Assembly (NCBI GenBank): GCA_016169945.1
Contig: JADLSH010000052.1
Coordinates: 1,550,001-1,614,000 of the forward strand
Length of the DNA: 64,000 nucleotides
Direction: 5' to 3'
Origin: Trachythela sp. YZ-2020
Lineage: Eukaryota > Cnidaria > Anthozoa > Malacalcyonacea > Clavulariidae
Shown piece after piece: positions 49,430-57,234 of the stretch. The translations under genes were made by a program, and so were the position numbers. Positions within the stretch are counted from its first letter, which is position 1. Each line of letters begins with the position of its first letter. The notes under the pieces were generated by a model that saw only the letters and a list, made by a program, of their open reading frames with translations, was not told the origin of the DNA and searched no databases.

Positions 49430-49453
49430 TTTTTTGCTGACGTCAGCAAAAAA
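49430..49453. promoter_or_regulatory. 24-bp perfect palindrome with CRE core
   Basis: Arms TTTTTTGCTGAC and GTCAGCAAAAAA meet in TGACGTCA, a consensus CREB/ATF site. A further half site, GCGTCAGCA, follows at 49,458. Lies at the presumed left end of the Polinton. Confidence 0.7.
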
Positions 49454-49491
49454 TAGTGCGTCAGCATTTTTTTATAAAACATCCATCCAAC

Positions 49492-49563
49492 CACGTGACA
49501 AACACTTACCTAACACGTGATAAACACCCGATTCCCACGTGATAACTAATTAACTAACACGTG
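49492..49563. promoter_or_regulatory. Four CACGTG sites at exact 22-bp spacing
   Basis: CACGTG occurs at 49492, 49514, 49536 and 49558. The DNA between is only partly conserved (CACGTGATAAACAC, with TAA before several sites), while the six core bases are invariant. The spacing is about two helical turns, placing the sites on one DNA face. A candidate binding array for promoter or terminal-repeat proteins. Confidence 0.75.
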
Positions 49564-49720
49564 TGGCCCACTCGCTACGCTCGTGGTAAAATTATTGCGT
49601 AACAATGTTGCATAACAACTGTGTCGCTACGCGTACAACAACTTGCATAACATCCCATACAACAACTTGCACAACAACTCGGAAGAACAATGTTACATAA
49701 CAACAACCTTGGGGAGACCT

Positions 49721-49764
49721 TGGGAGAACAATGGGAGAACAATGGGAGAACAATGGGAGAACAA
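49721..49764 (+). repeat. 11-bp tandem repeat TGGGAGAACAA x4
   Basis: Four perfect head-to-tail copies, just upstream of the first Polinton gene; one degenerate copy precedes them. Part of its presumed leader or promoter. Confidence 0.9.
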
Positions 49765-49781
49765 TAAATTGATTTATAACA

Positions 49782-50066
49782 ATGGTCAAAACAAGGGAGA
49801 ATAAAGAGATGTACAAGTGTGATTACTGTTCTGTGTACGAAACCAAAAGTGCTGATGAATACATAAACCACATAACTAATGAATGTACAAACAGATGTGC
49901 AGGTGAAGAATGTAAGGGTGAGTGTGAATGTGTCACTGATATAGAAAGTTTTGGTAGATGTGAGTGGAGGATAGAACCCTGTGATGATGACTGTCTATGT
50001 GACTGTGTATGGTGTGATGTGTATTGTAATGAAGATCATGATTACTGTGGTTATTATGACTATTGA
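49782..50066 (+). CDS. Small Cys-rich protein, first Polinton gene
   Basis: 94 residues. The N-terminal part MYKCDYCSVYETKSADEY followed by NHITNEC has the spacing of a degenerate C2H2/C2HC finger. The second half is packed with Cys pairs (CAGEECKGECEC, CDDDCLCDCVWCDVYC) and acidic residues. It likely binds metal; a regulatory or nucleic-acid-binding role is inference. AATAAAT lies 16 nt before the ATG, and a perfect hairpin (50,077-50,106) follows the stop, separating it from the polymerase gene. A second Cys-rich protein with finger-like pairs is at 56,872. No family recognised. Confidence 0.6.
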   Translation: MVKTRENKEMYKCDYCSVYETKSADEYINHITNECTNRCAGEECKGECECVTDIESFGRCEWRIEPCDDDCLCDCVWCDVYCNEDHDYCGYYDY

Positions 50067-50076
50067 AAAGACATAA

Positions 50077-50106
50077 TTTTCTAATCCCAAAACAAGGATT
50101 AGAAAA
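50077..50106. terminator. Hairpin H1 after the Cys-rich gene
   Basis: Perfect 11-bp stem TTTTCTAATCC / GGATTAGAAAA with an 8-nt loop, 10 nt after the stop codon. Candidate transcript 3'-end signal. Confidence 0.65.
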
Positions 50107-50159
50107 CTAACATGAAATTGAGAGACCCAACTTAAGAGAGAGAGAGTAAATAAAAGGAT

Positions 50160-53100
50160 ATGAACAACTTGAAAGATAACTCCCAAGACCCATCTAAATT
50201 TGGACGACCAAGTCCACTTGAAGAAGATGCAGCACCTACTCCTCCACCACGACCACGAAGACAAGCTCAAAGGGAACTAGAGGAACAAAGTCTAGTTCAA
50301 CCAGAGATTGTTAGACAAGCCCATGATGGTGTTTTTTTCGACTATAAGATTGTGAACAAGACTACTCTTTTACCTAAGGAATTACTTGATTTATTAAAGT
50401 CTCAAATCTTAAGTGTTATTAAAACCCACACACCAGGTAAGTTTACTGTTAAGATTCATGCTAGGTTTAAAAACACAAATGATGATGGTAGTGAGAAGTT
50501 TGAAATTAAGTTTATCTCCTCTAATAGTGTTGAGGTTATAAACAAACACACTGACCTTGCTGGTGTATGGCGAAGACTAGAGAGTAGTCTAAGAACTAAG
50601 ATGGCCTCATTTCTCATAGAAAAGTCTGGTTGGTCGTTATCACAAATATTTGGGATACATATCAACACAAGTAAGTTGGTTCCTCTACAAGGTGGTAATT
50701 ATGTCGAGTTACCCCAGTGGTTAAAAGACAAACAGGCTGTGATTAACATTAAGAGTTGGAATGATAAGTGTTTCATCTACGCTGTAGACAGATCATTAAA
50801 CCCTAAAGTCAAGAACCCAGAACGCATGGATAAGACTATTAAGGTGTGTGAGACAGAGTATAACTTAAAAGGTATCACATTTCCTGTGGTTGAGAAGCAG
50901 TTTAAACTGTTTGAGAAGCTTAACGATATAAGACTTATAGTGTACTACTTGGATGACTCAAAAGATGAGTATGGAAAGGAGAATGATATCATTGAGATAT
51001 TACACCCATCTGAGTTTGAGGCAAGTAGAGAGGCTGTCATTCTCTTATACAAGAACCACTATATGCCGGTGACATCTGAGTCTAGACTACTTCGTAGAAA
51101 GCGTAAGAATGCTAAACCATTCCCATGTCGTAGATGTACAAACTTCTTCGAAACTCAAGAAAAATTAGCGATACACCACGAGATGTGTGTGAAACAAACT
51201 GTTGGTAAAGTGAAATATCCTAGACCTGGGTATAATATTTTAAAGTTTAGATCGTGGGGTAATACTTTAATAGCCCCACTTATTATTGTCGCGGACTCTG
51301 AGGCCTTCTTAAAAAAGTTAGACCACATTCCCGCTGAGTCAGAGATAAGTGGAGCACTTAAACTTAATAAGCACTTACCATCGGGCTTTGGTTTTTACGA
51401 GATACACTCCAATGGAGGATATAAATACCACAAAACACTTGGTCTCAACTGTGCCAGAGACTTTGTTAATAAAATCTATGAGATAGCGAGATCTTTCTAC
51501 AAAAAGAACTCAAAGTGTATTCCGTTAGTGGGGGATCAACTTGTACTAGCGAACATTGAGTTAGCCAGAGCTATACTATGTTGTCTTTGTAAAAAAGAGT
51601 TAAGTGCAACCTCTGACGATGAGGAGTGGGACAACCACAAACCTGTAGGACATCACAATCACAACACAGGGAGGTTCTTAGGTATCGCCCATAATGACTG
51701 CAACCGCCTGGCTAGGGTTGGTAAAACCATACCAGTCTTCTTCCACAACTTAGAGGGGTATGATATTAAAGCCTTCATCAGAGAGCTTGGTAACGACCCA
51801 AAAGAAAAAGGTGGAATAAGTGTTATCGCTAGTAGCATTGACAAAATTATAGAGTTGAGAAAAAAAGTGTTAGTTGAGTCTGTCATTGCCTATCTCCCAG
51901 ATGATGAGAAGATGGATAAGGATGGGGACATGATTTTCGAGGAGACGGTAAAAAACATAAGATACACTCTATGTTTTAAAGACTCGTTAAAACATCTTGG
52001 GATGTCTTTGGGGGAGCTCATCGATAACTTTTCAGAGGAAAAGTTCATAATTACAAGGGCTGGTTGTACCACCGACAAACAGTTCGAGTTAATTAGGAAG
52101 AAAGGGGTGTATCCATATGACTATATGGACTCCGAGTTAAAGATGTTAGAGACCCAACTACCACCTATAGAGAAATTCTATAATCTCTTGACAGAGACCC
52201 ACATCACTGAGGAAGATTGCACTCATGCCCAAAATGTGTGGTCCGCTTTTGGGTGTAAGACTATGCAAGATTACCACGACACATATCTTTGGGGTGACAC
52301 AGCCGCTCTCACTGACATCTTCCAAGAACACAGAAGACTAAGTATGGAGACATTTAGGTTAGACCCAGCATGGTTTCCAACCGCTCCATCTTTCTTCTGG
52401 CAGGCCATGTTATATTACACAGGGGTTGAGATTGAACGCATAAGTGAGGATAACTCAGAGTTTTATGGGTTTTGTGAGGGTGGGATTAGGGGTGGCATGT
52501 CGATGGCCGTTCAAAGACACTCAGTGGCTAACAACAAGTATATGGACTCATATGACCCAAACAAGGTAGACTCATACATAATTAACCCTGATGTCAATGG
52601 GTTATATGCAAGTGCTGAGCAAAGGGAACTCCCACTAAAAAATCATAAGTATATGAGTGAGGAGGACTTGGCTAATTGGCGTGATCTTGGGAAAAGTGAG
52701 GACGGAATGAAGGTGGGGTGTATTTTGAAGGTGGACTTGTCGTATCCTAGACATTTACATGACGATCACAATGATCTACCACTAGCACCCGAGTCTTATA
52801 ACCCTGGGAAAATGGCTAAACTAATCCCTAATTTACATGATAAGAGAAATTACATCGTAAATGACAACGCATTAAAAAAGTATGAGGAGTTGGGAATGGT
52901 CATAACAAAGATTCATGAGGGATGGAAGTCTGATAAGTCAGCTTGGATGAAACCATTCATCGATCGTTGTGTTGAACTTCGAAAGAAAGCCGCTGCTGAG
53001 GGTGACAAATTTGGAGTAATATATTATAAGTTAGGACCAAACAGTGTATTTGGTAAGACTATGGAAAATACGAGAGACAGAAAAAGAATGTTGGTTTGCT

Positions 53101-53978
53101 TATCAGGTAAACAAGCTACTAAAGAGACCTGTAAACCAACATATGATGAAAGATTAATTTTAGATGAGAACATGACCCTCATTACGATGAGACCAAGGTC
53201 CACCACTTTAAACAAACCCATCTTCGTAGGACTAAACATACTCGATGACTCGAAAGTTGATATGTATAACTGGCACTACAACTATTTTAAGAAGAAGTGG
53301 CCTAAACCTGGACAACTCAGTCTAAATTACATGGACACGGATGGCTTCATTTACACCATACGAACGAAAGACTTCTATGAGGACATCAAGCCACATCTGA
53401 AGTCTCAATGGGATACAAGTAACTTTGACCAACCAAATAAGATGGGTATCCCCAAAGTTAATAGAAAGGTACCTGCCATGATTAAGTTAGAGTCAGGGGA
53501 CAAAATAATAGAGGGGGTAAGTGCGGTGAGTGCAAAAGTGTATGCCCTAAAGATTAAGGAGTCAGAAAGGAAAGACCCCAAAGATGGTGAGTCAAAAATT
53601 ATAGACAACACCATACGAAAGTGTAAAGGAGCCGATAGACATAAGGTTAAGGGATTCACATACGAAGACTTTAAAGATTGTCTCTTAGAAAACAAGACAA
53701 AAAGTATAACAACCAACAGAATTCGAACTAGGGATATGGAGCTCTTCACAGAACGAAGTAGTAAGGTCGCCCTTAGAAACACAGATGACAAGCGATATAT
53801 AGACGAAAATAGCAGTGGTGTTGAGACTTATGCATATGGTCACTGGCGAATACAAGAAAATAAGAAAGAGTTGTTGTGTAAAAACACATATCCCTCACCT
53901 AAAGTTGATACACTATCTAAAGTTCAAAGCCTAATGCTGTTGTGTGTTAACGCGTTACCTAAGGTTAAATCCACCTAA
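50160..53978 (+). CDS. Protein-primed family B DNA polymerase (Polinton PolB)
   Basis: 1,272 residues. The Pro/Arg-rich N-terminus is followed by a variable domain and a Cys/His finger near residues 323-343 (CRRC...HHEMC). The 3'-5' exonuclease shows Exo I ADSE (D379, E381), Exo II FHNLEGYD (528-535) and Exo III Y709 with D713. Polymerase motifs are A DVNGLYAS (D811), B KLGPNSVFGKTMEN (957-970) and C YMDTDG (D1059, D1061). The serine normally following DTD is glycine here. The C-terminal signature DDKRYI and TYAYGHW is present, so the protein is complete. It replicates the element DNA from a protein primer at the termini (family knowledge). TAAATAAAA (50147-50155) lies 4 nt before the ATG. 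Hairpin H2 follows the stop. Confidence 0.95.
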   Translation: MNNLKDNSQDPSKFGRPSPLEEDAAPTPPPRPRRQAQRELEEQSLVQPEIVRQAHDGVFFDYKIVNKTTLLPKELLDLLKSQILSVIKTHTPGKFTVKIHARFKNTNDDGSEKFEIKFISSNSVEVINKHTDLAGVWRRLESSLRTKMASFLIEKSGWSLSQIFGIHINTSKLVPLQGGNYVELPQWLKDKQAVINIKSWNDKCFIYAVDRSLNPKVKNPERMDKTIKVCETEYNLKGITFPVVEKQFKLFEKLNDIRLIVYYLDDSKDEYGKENDIIEILHPSEFEASREAVILLYKNHYMPVTSESRLLRRKRKNAKPFPCRRCTNFFETQEKLAIHHEMCVKQTVGKVKYPRPGYNILKFRSWGNTLIAPLIIVADSEAFLKKLDHIPAESEISGALKLNKHLPSGFGFYEIHSNGGYKYHKTLGLNCARDFVNKIYEIARSFYKKNSKCIPLVGDQLVLANIELARAILCCLCKKELSATSDDEEWDNHKPVGHHNHNTGRFLGIAHNDCNRLARVGKTIPVFFHNLEGYDIKAFIRELGNDPKEKGGISVIASSIDKIIELRKKVLVESVIAYLPDDEKMDKDGDMIFEETVKNIRYTLCFKDSLKHLGMSLGELIDNFSEEKFIITRAGCTTDKQFELIRKKGVYPYDYMDSELKMLETQLPPIEKFYNLLTETHITEEDCTHAQNVWSAFGCKTMQDYHDTYLWGDTAALTDIFQEHRRLSMETFRLDPAWFPTAPSFFWQAMLYYTGVEIERISEDNSEFYGFCEGGIRGGMSMAVQRHSVANNKYMDSYDPNKVDSYIINPDVNGLYASAEQRELPLKNHKYMSEEDLANWRDLGKSEDGMKVGCILKVDLSYPRHLHDDHNDLPLAPESYNPGKMAKLIPNLHDKRNYIVNDNALKKYEELGMVITKIHEGWKSDKSAWMKPFIDRCVELRKKAAAEGDKFGVIYYKLGPNSVFGKTMENTRDRKRMLVCLSGKQATKETCKPTYDERLILDENMTLITMRPRSTTLNKPIFVGLNILDDSKVDMYNWHYNYFKKKWPKPGQLSLNYMDTDGFIYTIRTKDFYEDIKPHLKSQWDTSNFDQPNKMGIPKVNRKVPAMIKLESGDKIIEGVSAVSAKVYALKIKESERKDPKDGESKIIDNTIRKCKGADRHKVKGFTYEDFKDCLLENKTKSITTNRIRTRDMELFTERSSKVALRNTDDKRYIDENSSGVETYAYGHWRIQENKKELLCKNTYPSPKVDTLSKVQSLMLLCVNALPKVKST

Positions 53979-53994
53979 TATCATCATCATATAC

Positions 53995-54022
53995 TTTTCA
54001 TAACCCACAAGAGTTATGAAAA
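53995..54022. terminator. Hairpin H2 between PolB and the Bro-N gene
   Basis: Perfect 10-bp stem TTTTCATAAC / GTTATGAAAA with an 8-nt loop, 16 nt after the PolB stop. Its stem is almost the same as that of H3 on the other side of the Bro-N gene. The first ATG of the Bro-N frame (54016) lies inside the right arm. Confidence 0.65.
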
Positions 54023-54063
54023 TTGAGTCACTTAGTTGTGTATTGATAAATAGAAATAACAAA

Positions 54064-54726
54064 ATGGAGATAGTTAAGTGTTCACCTGTGTTTGGTGAAA
54101 TATTAAACAACTTAAGGGTTGTAAAACATGATGATAAGTATTGGTTTGCAGCCATGGATGTTGAAAAGTTTGGTGCAAAAGGATCAATAAAATCCATTGT
54201 TCGTGGGAAATACTTGAAAAAATATGATGAGATTTTAAAGTCGGATGTAAATTATTCATTAGAGATTAAAGACAATCTTTTCATAAGTGAGAGAGGACTC
54301 ATGGAGTATGCCATAAGAGTTGACACCCCTTTGATAGAAAAGTTTCAAGATTGGGTCTTTGATGTTTTACTTGATGAACTTAAGAGACCATCTAGAATTC
54401 TAATTTATACTAACACATTAGATAAGTTTTTACCTGATGAGATTGTTAAAAGTATAAGAGATCTTAATCCATGTGGGTGTATATCTATTTGTGAGTGTGA
54501 ATTTAACGATCGAAGGGAATTATGTCATAATCTTGATAAAAAGCGTGATCTTGCTAAGGATCCTAATCATATATCAAGAGGATGTAAAGCATGGGTAACA
54601 CGACGGAAAAATATTAGATTGAAAAAAGAACAAGAAGATAAAATACTAGATGATTTGTTTAAGTTAATGGATGATAATTATCAGTTAATGAGTGAGATAG
54701 ATCAGTTAAAAAAGATGTTATTTTAA
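54064..54726 (+). CDS. Bro-N domain protein
   Basis: About 220 residues from the second ATG. The N-terminal 100 residues match the BRO-N fold of baculovirus and other dsDNA virus DNA-binding proteins: RVVKHDDKYWFAAMDVEKFG, IVRGKYLKKYDEI, DNLFISERGLMEY and FQDWVFDVLL. A Cys cluster (CGCISICEC) and a coiled-coil-like C-terminus follow. BRO proteins bind DNA and affect host transcription (family knowledge). The frame is open from an ATG at 54,016, but that codon lies in the arm of hairpin H2; the ATG at 54,064, preceded by GATAAATAGAAATAACAAA, is the likelier start. The gene sits between two similar hairpins and may be a captured cassette. Confidence 0.8.
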   Translation: MEIVKCSPVFGEILNNLRVVKHDDKYWFAAMDVEKFGAKGSIKSIVRGKYLKKYDEILKSDVNYSLEIKDNLFISERGLMEYAIRVDTPLIEKFQDWVFDVLLDELKRPSRILIYTNTLDKFLPDEIVKSIRDLNPCGCISICECEFNDRRELCHNLDKKRDLAKDPNHISRGCKAWVTRRKNIRLKKEQEDKILDDLFKLMDDNYQLMSEIDQLKKMLF

Positions 54727-54738
54727 CTATCATTTTTT

Positions 54739-54764
54739 TTTCATAACTCTCATGAGTTATGAAA
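54739..54764. terminator. Hairpin H3 between convergent genes
   Basis: Perfect 11-bp stem TTTCATAACTC / GAGTTATGAAA with a 4-nt loop, 12 nt after the Bro-N stop. It can serve the convergent minus-strand gene ending at 54,791 as well. A run of T precedes it. Confidence 0.7.
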
Positions 54765-54790
54765 TTACATCGTTCGCTACACTCACTCAC

Positions 54791-55201
54791 TTACAACACA
54801 ACACTTAATATCCATCCTGTTCCTAATCCTACTAATCCAACCGCCACATGTTTGTACTCATCCATCTCTTTGGATGGTTGGTAATAATTCTTCAAAACAG
54901 GTTCTTTTGTAAACACCCTACCGTTGTGTGTTATCTTTTGGAGATCTAACAAGGACTTATTCACAGAATTCATATCACTATTTGAGTCTAAAAGTTGTCG
55001 TCTCATAGCCTCTATCTTATCTTTTTTAGAAACCTGGTTTTCATACCATTTGTTCTTCGCACTTGTTAAACTCTCCATGGCGAGATCGTGTCTTTTAATC
55101 TCGTCTTGGTATCCTTTGTGGTCTAAAAGTCGGAACAGATAACTGGCACCTGTGAATGCCACAGCGTTGAATATTCCTGATAAGGCTATTGTGGTGGCCA
55201 T
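54791..55201 (-). CDS. Two-TM small protein of the Polinton
   Basis: 136 residues. An N-terminal hydrophobic segment (IALSGIFNAVAFTGASYLF) is followed by a long charged helix (about 30-90, ESLTSAKNKWYENQVSKKDK) and a C-terminal hydrophobic stretch (VAVGLVGLGTGWILSVVL). Small proteins of this layout next to the capsid gene are familiar from cnidarian Polintons, but the function is unknown; a virion membrane or scaffold role is inference. GAATAAAT directly precedes the ATG. Only 2 nt separate it from the upstream gene of the same block. Confidence 0.65.
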   Translation of the reverse strand: MATTIALSGIFNAVAFTGASYLFRLLDHKGYQDEIKRHDLAMESLTSAKNKWYENQVSKKDKIEAMRRQLLDSNSDMNSVNKSLLDLQKITHNGRVFTKEPVLKNYYQPSKEMDEYKHVAVGLVGLGTGWILSVVL

Positions 55202-55203
55202 AT

Positions 55204-55434
55204 TTATTCTTTGAATGGATTTTCAGGTAACATCTTCTTCGCCTCCAACACCTTAATTACCGAAGTACTGATACCGAACGCCGCGGTCAGTTTCAAGAGT
55301 CCCTCCATCGTACTTGGGATACTCAACGAATCCTTCATTAATTTTTTACTCGCGTAAGAGACTGCGACAGCTCCTAACACAATTAATAGTGAGTCATACA
55401 ACTCCTTTGGTAAGTTTTTAAAAACACCTGCCAT
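55204..55434 (-). CDS. Small hydrophobic protein of the Polinton
   Basis: 76 residues, starting MAGVFKNLPKELYDSLLIVL. One clear transmembrane stretch (LLIVLGAVAVSYASKKLM) and a second weakly hydrophobic segment (LLKLTAAFGISTSVIKVL). First gene of a two-gene minus-strand block and divergent from the capsid gene across 32 bp. Function unknown; conserved position beside the capsid gene is known for related elements. Confidence 0.65.
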   Translation of the reverse strand: MAGVFKNLPKELYDSLLIVLGAVAVSYASKKLMKDSLSIPSTMEGLLKLTAAFGISTSVIKVLEAKKMLPENPFKE

Positions 55435-55466
55435 TATTATTTTATTAATAGGTATATAATAAAATA
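55435..55466. promoter_or_regulatory. 32-bp divergent promoter with palindrome (capsid side)
   Basis: The two start codons face each other across an AT-only dyad: ATTATTTTATTAAT on one side and ATAATAAAATAAT on the other, around AGGTAT. Each strand places an AATAAAATAAT motif immediately before its ATG. Confidence 0.55.
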
Positions 55467-56684
55467 ATGAACACGGTTAATGAACTGTTACCCACATATG
55501 AGAAGATTACTTACTCTCAAATTCGTGGTCCCAAGAAACAAAACATCTTTACGTTAACACCAACGGAAATAACAGAGAACCAAGAACTCTATGTAAACAT
55601 TCCGAAGTTATTCGAGGGTGTTTGTTTGGTTCCTGGATCATTGTACATCGTGGGTTCGTTTAAAAGTAAGAACACCAAGTCGTGGTTTTTAAACAACCTA
55701 GCTAGTCTGTTAAAAAACAGACTAGAGATAACGATCGATGGACAGGTCGTGTATGACAACCTAGGAGAGTCTCAGTATGAGACCTACAAGGATCTTTGGA
55801 AAACCAAAGAAAAAAGAAAGAACATGGTGTGTCAAGGAGTCGCCAACGAGAACACTCGTAAAATTATGAGTGGTGATGACTCGGGTGACAAGAGTGTGAA
55901 AGTTGATAAGTACTTTGGTGAGTTGTACAAAACCAAAGTCCACATTCCTTTGGGTAAGATTTTGAAAGACCAGGGGTTATATGCACCCTATGGTATGAAA
56001 TCAAACATAAGGTACAAAATTACACTACCACCTGCCTCAGACATTATGAAGGCACAAAGTGGACAAGTAGTCGCTGGTTACACAGTTGAGGATTTACATC
56101 TTGAATATGAGATCATCACATCGTCAGAAATGTACCATCAAGCATTAAACTCTTACAACGTTGGGAGGTCTCTCATTTACAAACAGGTGATGCAAATGAA
56201 AAAAGAGACATGGAGTAAAGACTCAACATTAGTAAATTTAAATATTAATGTACCAAGAAAGTCAATGAGGGGTATTGTACTTCTGTTTCGAGATGACACT
56301 GTGGACTCCGAACACTTTGTGTATCCAAACATAACATCTGTAAAAGTAGCCATCGAAGGTAGTCCAAACTCTTTGTACTCTCAAGGTCTTGAGGAACACA
56401 ACCTCTTTAAATCCGCAGAGAACTTCTTCCTGGATTACACCACAGACACACTAAGTATGGAAGACTTTTACACAGGTAACAAGTTTGCATTGGTAGTAGA
56501 CATGAGAACGGTTTGTGACAAAACCGCCGCTGGGATAGGTCGAAAAATCCTCAACACACAAGATGGTGTACTCTTGGAAATTAAGAAAAGGGTGACCACT
56601 AAGGATCTGACATGTTATATATTCATTGTTTCCGATGGGGTAGTTAACATGGTTGGAAAACAACTACAAAGTATAGAGTTTTAA
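55467..56684 (+). CDS. Major capsid protein candidate (double jelly roll)
   Basis: 405 residues, no signal peptide, few cysteines, beta-rich throughout. Segments typical of Polinton/adintovirus major capsid proteins are visible: NIPKLFEGVCLVPGSLYI (44-61), ITLPPASDIM (185-194), MRGIVLLFRDD (267-277), YPNITSVKVAIEGSPNSLYS (286-305), FALVVDMRTV (340-349) and DGVLLEIKKR (366-375). Double jelly-roll capsids build the icosahedral shell with penton capsomers (family knowledge). The length is somewhat short for the class, so the assignment rests on motif resemblance and on the neighbouring penton and ATPase genes. The start is fixed by the AATAAAATAAT motif just before the ATG. Confidence 0.7.
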   Translation: MNTVNELLPTYEKITYSQIRGPKKQNIFTLTPTEITENQELYVNIPKLFEGVCLVPGSLYIVGSFKSKNTKSWFLNNLASLLKNRLEITIDGQVVYDNLGESQYETYKDLWKTKEKRKNMVCQGVANENTRKIMSGDDSGDKSVKVDKYFGELYKTKVHIPLGKILKDQGLYAPYGMKSNIRYKITLPPASDIMKAQSGQVVAGYTVEDLHLEYEIITSSEMYHQALNSYNVGRSLIYKQVMQMKKETWSKDSTLVNLNINVPRKSMRGIVLLFRDDTVDSEHFVYPNITSVKVAIEGSPNSLYSQGLEEHNLFKSAENFFLDYTTDTLSMEDFYTGNKFALVVDMRTVCDKTAAGIGRKILNTQDGVLLEIKKRVTTKDLTCYIFIVSDGVVNMVGKQLQSIEF

Positions 56685-56685
56685 A

Positions 56686-56830
56686 CGAACGAACGAAGTG
56701 AGTGAGTATGTGAGCGTAGCGAACGACGCGAGCGTAGCGAGCGTAACGAACGAACGAAGTGAGTGAGTATGTGAGCGTAGCGAACATAGTGGGGTGAAGT
56801 GAAGTGTATCGTAGTGAGTGTATCGTAGTC
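56686..56830. repeat. 61-bp tandem repeat with GAGCGTAGCGAACG motifs
   Basis: The unit beginning CGAACGAACGAAGTGAGTGA starts at 56,686 and again at 56,747, then degenerates (AGTGGGGTGAAGTGAAGTGT). Related sequence occurs in reverse orientation at 54,769-54,793 and as CTCGCTACGCTCG near 49,571. It fills the gap between the capsid stop and hairpin H4. Confidence 0.8.
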
Positions 56831-56835
56831 TTGAA

Positions 56836-56862
56836 TTTTCCTAAATTAACAATTTAGGAAAA
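56836..56862. terminator. Hairpin H4 between convergent genes
   Basis: Perfect 12-bp stem TTTTCCTAAATT / AATTTAGGAAAA with a 3-nt loop. It lies between the capsid gene and the minus-strand Cys-rich gene, 9 nt before the latter's stop. Confidence 0.7.
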
Positions 56863-56871
56863 CATCTGGTT

Positions 56872-57192
56872 TTAGTAACCATCATCTGGAATGTCACATA
56901 TTGAACATATTTCGGTATCACTGTCACACGAACATTCGCTACCACACCCATTGTTTTCATGATCTATAATGATGTTATAATCAAAGGTTTTAAACCCACA
57001 AGATGAACACTTAAATTTAATATCTCCGTTGACATGGGGATGAATGTTTTGAATATGTGTTTTCATATCGTTTAAAGACACACAGATGTGTAAACAACCG
57101 TCACAACTGTATTCTACCACAGTTTTAATACTATCAAGGACCACAATGTCATATTGGAAGACCTCGACAATCATGTTAATTATAATACCCAT
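56872..57192 (-). CDS. Cys-rich, zinc-finger-like Polinton protein
   Basis: 106 residues. Finger-like units CDGCLHICVSLNDMKTHIQN followed by H, and CSSCGFKTFDYNIIIDHENN, then a Cys-dense tail (CGSECSCDSDTEICSICDIP). Two C2H2/C2HC-type sites seem plausible. The first ATG (57190-57192) sits in the arm of hairpin H5; a second ATG at about 57,174 may be the real start, as for the Bro-N gene. It mirrors the Cys-rich gene at 49,782. Binding partner and function unknown. Confidence 0.6.
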   Translation of the reverse strand: MGIIINMIVEVFQYDIVVLDSIKTVVEYSCDGCLHICVSLNDMKTHIQNIHPHVNGDIKFKCSSCGFKTFDYNIIIDHENNGCGSECSCDSDTEICSICDIPDDGY

Positions 57193-57212
57193 TATTATAT
57201 TTAATGGGTATT
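57184..57212. terminator. Hairpin H5 between two minus-strand genes
   Basis: Perfect 11-bp stem AATACCCATTA / TAATGGGTATT with a 7-nt loop, 22 nt downstream of the stop of the 73-residue gene. It separates that three-gene block from the Cys-rich gene. Confidence 0.65.
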
Positions 57213-57234
57213 TTGGAGAATATCTTTTGTCGAC

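Noticed and set aside
49575..49871. Minus-strand frames with Cys-rich sequence near the left end
   Set aside because: They run across the 11-bp repeats and the Cys-rich gene on the other strand; no start motif.
54016..54063. Upstream ATG of the Bro-N frame as the start codon
   Set aside because: It lies in the stem of hairpin H2 and lacks the AAATAAA-like context; the ATG at 54,064 fits better.
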